A stretch of 64,000 bases of DNA, from positions 7,378,001-7,442,000 of the forward strand of contig NZ_CP107935.1 of assembly GCF_036038375.1 (NCBI RefSeq). Reading direction: 5' to 3'. The position numbers were made by a program, and so were the translations under genes. The notes beneath the pieces are model-generated. The model worked only from the letters and a program-made list of their open reading frames with translations. It ran no database searches and was not told the origin of the DNA. Numbering within the stretch: position 1 is the stretch's first letter; every line of letters starts with the position of its first letter. The stretch comes from Streptomyces sp. NBC_00414. GTDB lineage: Bacteria; Actinomycetota; Actinomycetes; Streptomycetales; Streptomycetaceae. Positions 26,060 to 34,661 of this stretch are shown here, in pieces.

Positions 26060-26404
26060 ATGGCCCGCTCGCTCGACGGACTCGTTCTCGCCCCCGTGGC
26101 CGACCAGGCACCGGGTCAGGTGGGGACGCGCACCCGCTTCTCGTACCACGAGAAGGACGGCGCGATCTGGGCCGACTACGCGGGCGGCGACGTCGTGCGC
26201 GGCCACCTCGTGGGCACCCGCGCGGGCGACCGCCTGGACTTCCGGTACGTACAGCTGAAGACGGACGGCACCACCTCCTCCGGGCACTGCGAGTCCCGGA
26301 TCACCGAGACCCCCGACGGCCGGGTGCGACTGGCGGAGACCTGGGAGTGGGAGTCCCAGGAGGGCGGCGGGACGAGCGTGGTCGAAGAGGTCACCGAGAG
26401 CTGA
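26060..26404 (+). CDS. Conserved small protein of unknown function (beta-rich, lipocalin-like family)
   Basis: 114 residues with alternating polar and hydrophobic strands: TRTRFSYHEKDG, WADYAGGDVVRGHLVG, LDFRYVQLKTDG, GHCESRITETPDGR, LAETWEWES. This matches a short family found across bacteria that databases often label N-acetylglutamate synthase; nothing in it resembles a GNAT acetyltransferase, so I would not use that name. ATG 26060 has AAGGGAG about ten bases upstream. It is divergent from the thiO riboswitch. Function unknown. Confidence 0.75.
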   Translation: MARSLDGLVLAPVADQAPGQVGTRTRFSYHEKDGAIWADYAGGDVVRGHLVGTRAGDRLDFRYVQLKTDGTTSSGHCESRITETPDGRVRLAETWEWESQEGGGTSVVEEVTES

Positions 26405-26483
26405 CGCCGTGACGGGCCGTTGTGCAACAGCTCACCGACCGCGCCCCTGACCGACGATTTCACCGACTGTCTATGGTGACCTG

Positions 26484-27713
26484 GTGAGTGAGCTGACACG
26501 AGGACCGGGCCCGGCGGCGCGCGTGCGCGTCGTGATCGTCGGTGCGGGCATGGCGGGGGTGCAGACCGCCGTCGCCCTGCGGGAGCAGGGCTTCCCCGGA
26601 ACCGTGACCCTGATCGGCGCGGAGCCCCACCAGCCGTACGACCGCCCGCCGCTGTCCAAGGCCGTACTGCTCGGCAAGGCCGAGGGGTCCGCCTTCGACG
26701 TCGACTTCGAGACCCTCGACGTGGAGCTGCGCCTCGGGCTCGAAGTGACCGGCGTGCACCCGGACCGGCGCGAACTCGACACCGCGGAGGGGCCCGTGCC
26801 GTACGACGTCCTGGTCGTCGCCACGGGAGCGGAACCCGTCCGGCTGCCCGGCGCCGACGGCGTACCCGGCGTCCATCTGCTGCGCACCCTCGACGACGCC
26901 GAGCGGCTGCGCCCCGTCCTCGCCCGGCAGCATGACATCGTGGTGGTGGGCGCGGGCTGGATCGGCGCGGAGTTCGCCACCGCGGCCCGCGAGGCGGGGT
27001 GCGCGGTGACCGTCGTCGAGGCCGCCGACCGGCCGCTCGTGGGCGCGCTGCCCGCCGAGGTGGCCGCGCCCATGGCCGCCTGGTACGCGGACAGCGGGGC
27101 GTCGCTGCGCACCCACGCGCGCGTGGAGCGCGTCGAGCCGGGCGCGGTGGTGCTCGACGACGGTTCGCGGCTGCCCGCCGGGGCCGTCGTCGTCGGCATC
27201 GGGGCGCGGCCCGCGACGGGCTGGCTCGCCGGCTCGGGCATCGAACTCGGCGTCCACCGGGAGATCGTCGCGGACGACCACCTGCGCACCTCGCTCCCGG
27301 ACGTGTACGCGGTCGGCGACTGCGCCTCGTTCCCGTCGGGCCGCTACGGCGAGCGTCTGCTGGTCCACCACTGGGACAACGCGCTCCAGGGTCCGCGCAC
27401 GGTCGCGGCGAACATCGTGGGGGAGACGCCCGCGCCGTACGACCCGGTGCCCTACTTCTGGTCGGAGCAGTTCGGGCGCTTCGTGCAGTACGCGGGGCAT
27501 CACGGGGCCGCGGACGCGCTGGTGTGGCGGGGCGACCCGACCGGCCCCTCCTGGTCCGTGTGCTGGCTCCGGGACGGCCGCCTGGTCGCGGTCCTGGCGG
27601 TGGGCAGACCCCGTGACCTGGCCCAGGGCCGACGCCTGATCGAGTCGGCAGCCCACCTGGACCCCACCCTCCTGTCGGACCCGGGCCGCCCACTGAAGGG
27701 GGCGACGGTCTAG
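26484..27713 (+). CDS. Ferredoxin-reductase-type NAD(P)H/FAD oxidoreductase
   Basis: 409 residues of the two-dinucleotide-binding flavoprotein family. VIVGAGMAGVQTA binds FAD, VVVGAGWIGAEFA binds NAD(P), and VYAVGDCASFPSG is the second FAD block; a C-terminal reductase domain starts near residue 320 (DPVPYFWSEQFGRFVQYAG). There is no redox-active CxxC, which separates it from thioredoxin and CoA-disulfide reductases and groups it with ferredoxin/rubredoxin reductases that feed P450s and dioxygenases. No ferredoxin gene is adjacent. GTG 26484 is used. Confidence 0.85.
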   Translation: MSELTRGPGPAARVRVVIVGAGMAGVQTAVALREQGFPGTVTLIGAEPHQPYDRPPLSKAVLLGKAEGSAFDVDFETLDVELRLGLEVTGVHPDRRELDTAEGPVPYDVLVVATGAEPVRLPGADGVPGVHLLRTLDDAERLRPVLARQHDIVVVGAGWIGAEFATAAREAGCAVTVVEAADRPLVGALPAEVAAPMAAWYADSGASLRTHARVERVEPGAVVLDDGSRLPAGAVVVGIGARPATGWLAGSGIELGVHREIVADDHLRTSLPDVYAVGDCASFPSGRYGERLLVHHWDNALQGPRTVAANIVGETPAPYDPVPYFWSEQFGRFVQYAGHHGAADALVWRGDPTGPSWSVCWLRDGRLVAVLAVGRPRDLAQGRRLIESAAHLDPTLLSDPGRPLKGATV

Positions 27714-28119
27714 CGGGGGCGCTTCCGCGGGGAGGGGGCAGCGCTCCGCGGTGGAGGCGGTTCCGCCGGGTGCGGCCCGGTGGGGCCGGCCGCGCGGTTC
27801 CCCCGCCCCTCGCGGGGCCGCCGCCGACCCCCGTCAGGGGCGCGGGGAACGGCGCGCTCGGCCACGGACGACCCGCACCCGCCGACCCACGTGACGGACA
27901 CCCCGCAAAGGGGCGCGGGGAACGGCGCAACCTGCCACGGGCGGTCCGGGGCCGCGATCCACCTGGCGGGCGCCGCCCTACGAGGTGCGCGGGGAACGGC
28001 GCGGCAAGCCCTCGCGGGCCCACCCCCACCAACCGCCCCGCCCGGCCGGCGGACAACCGCGTGACCCGGTCGACGGACCCGGGTACCGGGTGTCAGTGGG
28101 AGATGGCAGGCTTGTACCC
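27714..28119. repeat. Intergenic array of GGGGCGCGGGGAACGGCGC repeats
   Basis: This 406-base gap has no credible gene. It contains three direct copies of the GCGCGGGGAACGGCGC core (about 27836-27856, 27909-27928 and 27986-28003) and one inverted, degraded copy near 27790-27808. They are the G-variant of the element found at 7.8 kb (which has AACTGCGC). They follow the oxidoreductase gene and precede the Rv2175c-like gene, whose promoter must lie in the last 100 bases. Confidence 0.7.
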
Positions 28120-28491
28120 GTGACCGAGATTGACGCAAAGATCGATGCTCTCGTCCCCGCCTGGCTCACCCTCCCCGACATCGCCGAAAAGTTCGGCGTC
28201 GAGGTGACGCGCGTCCGGCAGCTGGTCAGGGAAGGCCAGCTGATCGCCGTACGCCGTGGTGAGAACCGCGCGCTGCACGTCCCCGCCGCTTTCATCGACG
28301 TGGACGAACAGAAGGTCGTCAAGGGCCTCGCAGGCACCCTGACGCTCCTGCGGGACGACGGCTACAACGACGAAGAGATGCTTGAGTGGCTCTTCACTCC
28401 CGACGAGAGCCTGCCCGGCACCCCCGCGCAGGCTCTGAGCGAGAATCGCGGCACGGAGGTGAAGCGCCGCGCCCAGGCGCTCGCCGTCTGA
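28120..28491 (+). CDS. Rv2175c-like helix-turn-helix DNA-binding protein
   Basis: 123 residues. A winged helix-turn-helix occupies about 15-60 (WLTLPDIAEKFGVEVTRVRQ, then LIAVRRGENRALHVP), followed by a helical C-terminal part with LLRDDGYNDEEMLEWLF. This is the Rv2175c family; in M. tuberculosis Rv2175c is a substrate of the kinase PknL encoded next to it, and phosphorylation alters its DNA binding. Here a PASTA kinase is encoded 4.6 kb away, so a similar partnership is plausible. GTG 28120 begins VTEIDAKIDALVP; a longer in-frame form would run through repeat sequence. Targets are unknown. Confidence 0.85.
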   Translation: MTEIDAKIDALVPAWLTLPDIAEKFGVEVTRVRQLVREGQLIAVRRGENRALHVPAAFIDVDEQKVVKGLAGTLTLLRDDGYNDEEMLEWLFTPDESLPGTPAQALSENRGTEVKRRAQALAV

Positions 28492-28590
28492 CCTGATCAC
28501 GCCGCACGGCGTACGGGCCGCGGGCCGCGAACCCAGGGCCGCCGGGCCCGGCGGCCCGTACGCCACCGACACGACACGGGGGACCCACGC

Positions 28591-29241
28591 ATGCCCGAAA
28601 CCACCGCACGCGCGCAGCTCGCCGACGCCAGGGTCTACCTCTGCACGGACGCCCGCAGGCGCCAGGGCGACCTCGCCGGCTTCCTGGACGCGGTCCTCGC
28701 GGGCGGCGTGGACATCGTGCAGCTCCGGGACAAGGGCATGGAGGCGGCCGAGGAGCTCGACCACCTCGCCGTCCTCGCGGAAGCCTGCCGCAGGCACGGC
28801 AAGCTGCTCGCGGTGAACGACCGGGCCGACGTCGCCCACGCCGTCGGAGCGGACGTCCTGCACCTCGGCCAGGGAGACCTCCCCGTCCCCGCGGCCCGGG
28901 CGATCCTCGGCGACGAGGTACTGATCGGCCGCTCCACGCACGCCGGACCGGAGGCCTCGGCCGCCGCGGTCCAGGACGGCGTGGACTACTTCTGCACGGG
29001 ACCCTGCTGGCCCACCCCCACCAAGCCGGGGCGCCACGCGCCGGGCCTCGACCTGGTCCGGCACACGGCCGCGCTCGCCACGGACCGCCCCTGGTTCGCC
29101 ATCGGCGGCATCGACCTCGGCAACCTCGACGAGGTGCTCGAAGCGGGCGCCCGCCGTGTCGTCGTCGTACGGGCGATCACCGAGGCCGACGACCCCGGCG
29201 CGGCGGCGGCGGAGTTCGCCAAGCGGCTGCGGGCGGCCTGA
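28591..29241 (+). CDS. thiE: Thiamine-phosphate synthase ThiE
   Basis: 216 residues, TIM barrel. [53 protein letters not shown] and FAIGGID are the substrate and phosphate-binding blocks. It couples hydroxymethylpyrimidine diphosphate with thiazole phosphate to make thiamine phosphate. ATG 28591 is used. Unlike thiO-thiS-thiG it has no TPP riboswitch; the 99 bases upstream are GC-rich with no THI box. Confidence 0.93.
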   Translation: MPETTARAQLADARVYLCTDARRRQGDLAGFLDAVLAGGVDIVQLRDKGMEAAEELDHLAVLAEACRRHGKLLAVNDRADVAHAVGADVLHLGQGDLPVPAARAILGDEVLIGRSTHAGPEASAAAVQDGVDYFCTGPCWPTPTKPGRHAPGLDLVRHTAALATDRPWFAIGGIDLGNLDEVLEAGARRVVVVRAITEADDPGAAAAEFAKRLRAA

Positions 29242-29332
29242 CCGGAGGTTCGCCACCGGAGGTTCGCTTGAGTCCCGGTTGTCCGAGGAGTGGACAACAA
29301 GTCGACAATTGGGGCAAATCTCCCACGTCCGG

Positions 29333-30291
<959 letters not shown>

Positions 30292-30348
30292 ACCGGTCGC
30301 ATCGTCGTACGACACACTGCGTAGCGGCCACCTGGGAGAGGGGCGTAC

Positions 30349-31341
30349 ATGGGCTGGACGGTCCTCTACATCGCGTTCGGCATTGTCGCGCTGTGGCTGC
30401 TCGGCGAGGTGCTGCTGCAGTACAAGGCGCGGCTGCGCTGGCGGCTGCTGGCCTTCGGCGGCTTCCTCGGGGTGGTCATCGGTGTCCTGATCCCGTCGGT
30501 GCCGGTCATCGGTCTGGGCGCTGCCGCCTTCGCCGTCGGCCAGACGTACGTCACGCTGTCGTTCCGCAGTGGCTTCGCGTCCGGCTGGGCCGTCGCCGGA
30601 CGCCCGGGGCTCAACAAGCGCCGTCGCGGCGAACCCGAGCGCAAGGACCCCACGTTGGAGGTCACGGACCTCCAGGCCGCGCAGAGCGGAACGTATCCTC
30701 ACGACGACTTCGGCCGCGGCGAGAGCTTCGGCGGGGACGACGTCTTCGGACGCGACGACTCGGTCTTCGGACAGCGCCCCGAGAACGCCGCCGAGTCCAC
30801 CGCCGTCTACGAGCCGCAGCCGCTGCCCGACGACACCGGCCAGTACGGCGTCTACAGCGAAGCCGCCTACGCCGCGGCCACCGACGCCGCGTACGCGGCC
30901 TCCGCGCAGGCCCAGGCGCAGGCGGCGGAGCAGGGCCAGTCCCAGGACCAGTTCGCCCAGAACTACGGGTACGACGGCTACTCGGGCTACGACCAGCAGC
31001 AGTACGGCTACGACACCGGACAGCAGCAGCAGTACGCGGCCTACTCCGATCCGTACATCGGCTCGCAGTCCTACGACGCGGGCTCCTACGGCCAGTCCTA
31101 CGACACCGGACAGCAGCAGTACGGGCAGCAGGACCAGCAAGGGCAGCAGGACTACACGCAGGACCAGTACGCCGCCGGCGCCTACGGCGGCGAGAACACT
31201 CCGCCCGGCGGTGTCTGGGTGCCGCAGCAGCGGAACACCGAGGACCCGTACGGAGGCGAACTCCCGCCCGAGCAGCCGTATCCGTACGAGGGCAACGGTC
31301 AGCAGCAGGGCGGGTACGACGAGCAGCAGTACCGGTACTGA
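30349..31341 (+). CDS. Two-helix membrane protein with long Gln/Tyr/Gly-rich tail
   Basis: 330 residues. Two transmembrane helices (about 5-20 and 37-70) are followed by a basic stretch KRRRGEPERK, then about 200 residues of low-complexity cytoplasmic or external tail very rich in Gln, Tyr, Gly, Ala and Asp, with repeated short units such as YDTGQQQQY, GYDGYSGYD and QSYDTGQQQYGQQ. This composition is prion-like and could favour condensates or adhesion. Family unknown to me; it is a conserved hypothetical protein in Streptomyces at this position next to metF. ATG 30349 has GGGAGAGGGG upstream. Confidence 0.75.
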   Translation: MGWTVLYIAFGIVALWLLGEVLLQYKARLRWRLLAFGGFLGVVIGVLIPSVPVIGLGAAAFAVGQTYVTLSFRSGFASGWAVAGRPGLNKRRRGEPERKDPTLEVTDLQAAQSGTYPHDDFGRGESFGGDDVFGRDDSVFGQRPENAAESTAVYEPQPLPDDTGQYGVYSEAAYAAATDAAYAASAQAQAQAAEQGQSQDQFAQNYGYDGYSGYDQQQYGYDTGQQQQYAAYSDPYIGSQSYDAGSYGQSYDTGQQQYGQQDQQGQQDYTQDQYAAGAYGGENTPPGGVWVPQQRNTEDPYGGELPPEQPYPYEGNGQQQGGYDEQQYRY

Positions 31342-31387
31342 CAGCGGCGCCGGTACCGCCCCGCGGACGTCACCGCGGGCGTCGGCG

Positions 31388-32902
31388 TCACTGCGAACCC
31401 CGGAAGTCCGGCCCCTCCACGATGAGTCCGGCGACCAGCGCGCCGGACATGCCCGCGTGCGGAAGCCCGCCGCCGGGGTGCGCCCAGCCGCCGACCGCGA
31501 ACAGGCCCGGCACGCGGGTGGCGTTCGCCGGCCGCAGCCGGGTGCCGCCGTCGCCTGCCAGCGCGGGGGCCGGCACACCGCCGCCCGTGGCCCCGGTCTC
31601 CCGCTCCGTGTGCAGCGGCGTCCGGACCTCGCGCCACAGCAGGCGCTCGCGCAGCTCGGGCACGGCCCGCTCCGCGGCGGCGACCATACGGTCCGCGAAG
31701 GCGTCGGCGGCACCGGCCGCGGCCCAGTCGCAGTGCGCCAGGGACGGCACCGTCGCCGTGAGCACCACGGACTCGTGGGCGTCGTCCGGGCGCAGCAGCG
31801 GATCGTCCGGACGGTCCACCCACACGGTGGGCCGCGGCGGCGCCGCACCCGTCCCGAAGATGTGGCCCAACTCCTCGGCCCGGTCCGCCGTGTGCACGAC
31901 CGTGCGGTGCGCGGCCCCCGTCTCGCGCGGGCCGCGCAGCGCGAGGCAGACCACGGCCTTGCCGCAGGACAGGGATCCGGGACGCGGCCCGGGTGCCCCG
32001 CCCGCGTACACGTCGTCGCGGCCCGTCAGGCTCTTCAGCAGCTCCGGCGGGCCGCCCACCACGAAGTCCGCCTCGACGACGGTCCCGTCGCGCAGCTCCA
32101 CACCGGACGCCCGGCCGTCCTTCTCGGTGACCGAGACGACCTCGGCCCCGAAGGTGAACTCCACCCGGCGGGCCACGCACCGCTCGTACACGGCCCGCGC
32201 CAGCTCGCGGATCCCGCCGCGCACGTACCACGCGCCGAAGGCGTGCTCCATGTACGGCAGGACGGCCGCGCTCGCCGGGGCCGTGTCCGGGTCGAGGCCG
32301 TACGCCAGCGCATGGCTCTCCAGGAGGGCGGCGAGGCGGGGGTCGCCCAGCTCCCAGGCGCCGACCTCCGCGAGCCGGGCCGCCGTCCGCGTGCGCAGCA
32401 GGCGCCGCTGCCGCAGCGCCGGGTAGGGCTCGCGCTCGCCCAGCACCTGCCAGTCGGGCCACAGCGGCTCCTCCAGGAGGGGCCTGCGGGTCCGGTCCCA
32501 GGCCTCGCGGGCCCGGACCAGGAAGTCGCCCCAGCGCTCACCCGCACCGGCGCCCAGGGCCCCGTCCAGGGCCGAGACGGCCCCCGCGCGCGAGGCGTTG
32601 GGCAGTGCGACCTCCGTGCCGTCGGCGAAGACGTGCCGTGCCGCCGGGTCGACCTGGACCAGGTCGACGCACGCCTCCAGGGGTTCCTTGCCGGTCTTGA
32701 CGAACAGGTCGCGGTGGACCGCGGGCAGCTGGAGCAGTCCGGGCCCCGTGTCGAAGGCGAAGCCGTCGCGCTCGAAGCGGCCCACCGCTCCGCCGTACGT
32801 CCGCGCCCGCTCGTACACCGCCACCCGGTGGCCCGCGACGGCCAGCCGGGCAGCGGATGCCATCGCGCCCATCCCGGCGCCGATCACCGCAATCCGTGCC
32901 AT
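31388..32902 (-). CDS. Phytoene-desaturase (CrtI)-family FAD oxidoreductase
   Basis: 504 residues. The N-terminal IAVIGAGMGAMASAARL is the FAD-binding Rossmann motif, GFAFDTGPGLLQLP follows near residue 55, and the C-terminal GLFAVGGWAHPGGGLPHAGMSG block is the CrtI-type FAD/product signature. The family desaturates or saturates isoprenoids (phytoene, or menaquinone and related chains) or oxidises carotenoids. No crtB, crtE or other carotenoid gene is near, so the substrate is open; a polyprenyl synthase is found nearby in mycobacteria but not here. ATG 32902 is chosen immediately before the Rossmann fold; ATG 32926 adds eight residues. Confidence 0.8.
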   Translation of the reverse strand: MARIAVIGAGMGAMASAARLAVAGHRVAVYERARTYGGAVGRFERDGFAFDTGPGLLQLPAVHRDLFVKTGKEPLEACVDLVQVDPAARHVFADGTEVALPNASRAGAVSALDGALGAGAGERWGDFLVRAREAWDRTRRPLLEEPLWPDWQVLGEREPYPALRQRRLLRTRTAARLAEVGAWELGDPRLAALLESHALAYGLDPDTAPASAAVLPYMEHAFGAWYVRGGIRELARAVYERCVARRVEFTFGAEVVSVTEKDGRASGVELRDGTVVEADFVVGGPPELLKSLTGRDDVYAGGAPGPRPGSLSCGKAVVCLALRGPRETGAAHRTVVHTADRAEELGHIFGTGAAPPRPTVWVDRPDDPLLRPDDAHESVVLTATVPSLAHCDWAAAGAADAFADRMVAAAERAVPELRERLLWREVRTPLHTERETGATGGGVPAPALAGDGGTRLRPANATRVPGLFAVGGWAHPGGGLPHAGMSGALVAGLIVEGPDFRGSQ

Positions 32903-32986
32903 GCCAGGGACCTTATCGGCCGCCACTGACAGCGGGGCCGCGGCCCCGTGGGCCCGGGGACCGTCAGGGCCGCCCGTCCGCGGAGG

Positions 32987-33622
32987 TCAGCCGGGCGGTG
33001 GGGGCCGGCTCCGGTCCGCCAGCCTCTTCTCCTCCCGGCGCTGGGCCCTGCGCCGCAGGAACCGTCTGATCCGCGAGATCAGGAAGTAGAGCACCAGCAG
33101 ACCGGCCAGCAGCAGGACGGCCGCGATGATCGCCGCGGCCTCGGGGTGGAACATCGCGAAGGTCAGGATCCCGGCGACCCCGAGATCCTCGGCGGTGCTC
33201 ATCACGACGTTGCTGAACGGCTCGGGCGAGGTGTTGATCGCCATCCGCGTCCCGGCCTTGACGGTATGGCTGGCCAGCGCCGACGAGCCGCCGATCGCCC
33301 CGGCCGCCAGCTCGGACAGCGAACCGCTCTGCCCGGCGAGCAGCGCCGCGACGACGGCCCCCGACACCGGGCGGATCAGGGTGTGCACGGTGTCCCACAC
33401 CGAGTCCACGTACGGGATCTTGTCGGCGACGGCCTCGCAGACGAACAGGACGCCGGCCACGACGAGGACCTCGGGACGCTGCAGCGACTCGGGGACCTCG
33501 TCGGTCAGTCCGGTCGCGCCGAAGAGGCCGAGGAGCAGCACCACCGCGTACGCGTTGACACCGCTGGCCCAGCCGCTGGTGAACACCAGGGGGAGTACGG
33601 ACACGGACGCGATCGTAACCAC
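32987..33622 (-). CDS. DUF4126 integral membrane protein
   Basis: About 211 residues with five or six hydrophobic segments and a basic tail (RRFLRRRAQRREEKRL). SGWASGVNAYAVVLLLGLFG near the start and GAIGGSSALASHTVKAGTRMAINTSPEP in the middle are DUF4126 hallmarks, the latter a re-entrant-like Gly/Ser loop. Function unknown; some relatives have been proposed to be transport or channel-like. GTG 33622 is one of several possible starts. A perfect palindrome lies 37 bases upstream. Confidence 0.75.
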   Translation of the reverse strand: MVTIASVSVLPLVFTSGWASGVNAYAVVLLLGLFGATGLTDEVPESLQRPEVLVVAGVLFVCEAVADKIPYVDSVWDTVHTLIRPVSGAVVAALLAGQSGSLSELAAGAIGGSSALASHTVKAGTRMAINTSPEPFSNVVMSTAEDLGVAGILTFAMFHPEAAAIIAAVLLLAGLLVLYFLISRIRRFLRRRAQRREEKRLADRSRPPPPG

Positions 33623-33981
33623 TCGGCAACGGCGCGTCCTGGGCATGAGTGCCCAGGGCTAGGTACGCGTACCTAGTGAGTGAGTTGAGTACGCGCGCGG
33701 ATGGGCTCCCACCTGCGCGAACGAGAGAGTGGTGACACGGAAAGGGGCGCGGCTCCGGCACCGCCGACACGGGGCGGCGGAACGGCGCGGCGCCCTCTAC
33801 CGCTCCTTCCGCCGATCACTCGGCGGGAGCGAGGCACGGGGGCCCGAGGGAGACCGGAACGGGGTAGCCGTCGGGGACCACTGGGGGATGCACGGGGGGA
33901 AGTACAGGAGGGGCGCCGGTCAGGCGTGGCCCGCGGGGGACGCGGCCACTTCGGACCGGCGCTCACCTGTACCTACTGTCG
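33623..33981. other. Gene-free stretch between DUF4126 and tetR genes
   Basis: No credible gene is present. It holds an 18-base palindrome near its left end, a degenerate copy of the GGGGCGCGG repeat around 33742-33790 and GC-rich hairpins. The DUF4126 promoter should lie at its left end; the tetR gene ends at its right edge. Confidence 0.5.
33659..33676. promoter_or_regulatory. Perfect 18-base palindrome CTAGGTACGCGTACCTAG, possible operator
   Basis: The sequence reads identically on both strands and lies 37 bases upstream of the DUF4126 start, where an operator would be expected. The AT-containing arms are unusual in this GC-rich region. Its protein partner is unknown. Confidence 0.45.
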
Positions 33982-34650
33982 TCACCTGTGTCCGCTGTGT
34001 CCGCTGCGTCCGCTGTTCCCGAGGCGTTCCCCGCCGACCCGTCCCTGGAGCAGCAGGGACAGCGCCGCGTGGACGTCGTCCAGGGAGCGCTGCGGCTGGA
34101 ACGCCAGCCAGTCCAGGGCCGCCACCAGCACCATGCCGACCAGCGCCGCCGCCGTCAGCGGGGTGTCGATCTCGTCGCTCAGCTCGCCGTTCGCGATCCC
34201 GTCGCGCAGGACGTCCTCGACGACCGCGACGGCCTCCTGCCTGACCACCATCAGCGTGGACTGCCAGGCCCGGTTGGTGCGCCACAGCTCCGCCACGTAC
34301 AGCTGGGTGAAGGACGGGTAGCGGCCGATGAAGACCAGGCCCGCGCGGATCATCGCGTCCAGCGCGTCGACCCTGCTGCCGCCCTCCTCGTCGGTCTTGT
34401 CGACCGCCTCCCGCAGCGAGGCGGTGAGCAGTCCCACCCCGTGCCGGAGCAACTCCTCGAAGAGGACCGACTTGCTCGCGAAGTTGTAGTAGACCGTGCC
34501 CTTCGCCACTCCGGCACGCTCGGCGATCTCGTCCACGGTGGTGGCCGAGAAGCCCTGCTCGGCGATGAGGGTCACCGCCGCCTCGTAGAGCTTCTGCCGG
34601 GTCGCCTGCCGCCGGCCGCCGCCGCTGTCCACCGTCCTGCTGCTTTCCAT
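33982..34650 (-). CDS. TetR-family transcriptional regulator
   Basis: 222 residues. An N-terminal TetR helix-turn-helix is clear: KLYEAAVTLIAEQGF, TTVDEIAERAGVAKGTVYYNFASK. The ligand-binding half is helical. The C-terminus ends in GNSGRSGHSGHR, encoded by three tandem nine-base units (33989-34015). It is the last gene of a three-gene minus-strand operon, 11 bases after the YhgE/Pip gene, and most likely represses it by binding the palindrome in front of the ATPase gene. Much longer in-frame readings upstream of ATG 34650 are antisense artefacts. Confidence 0.92.
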   Translation of the reverse strand: MESSRTVDSGGGRRQATRQKLYEAAVTLIAEQGFSATTVDEIAERAGVAKGTVYYNFASKSVLFEELLRHGVGLLTASLREAVDKTDEEGGSRVDALDAMIRAGLVFIGRYPSFTQLYVAELWRTNRAWQSTLMVVRQEAVAVVEDVLRDGIANGELSDEIDTPLTAAALVGMVLVAALDWLAFQPQRSLDDVHAALSLLLQGRVGGERLGNSGRSGHSGHR

Positions 34651-34661
34651 GGCCCCGATTG

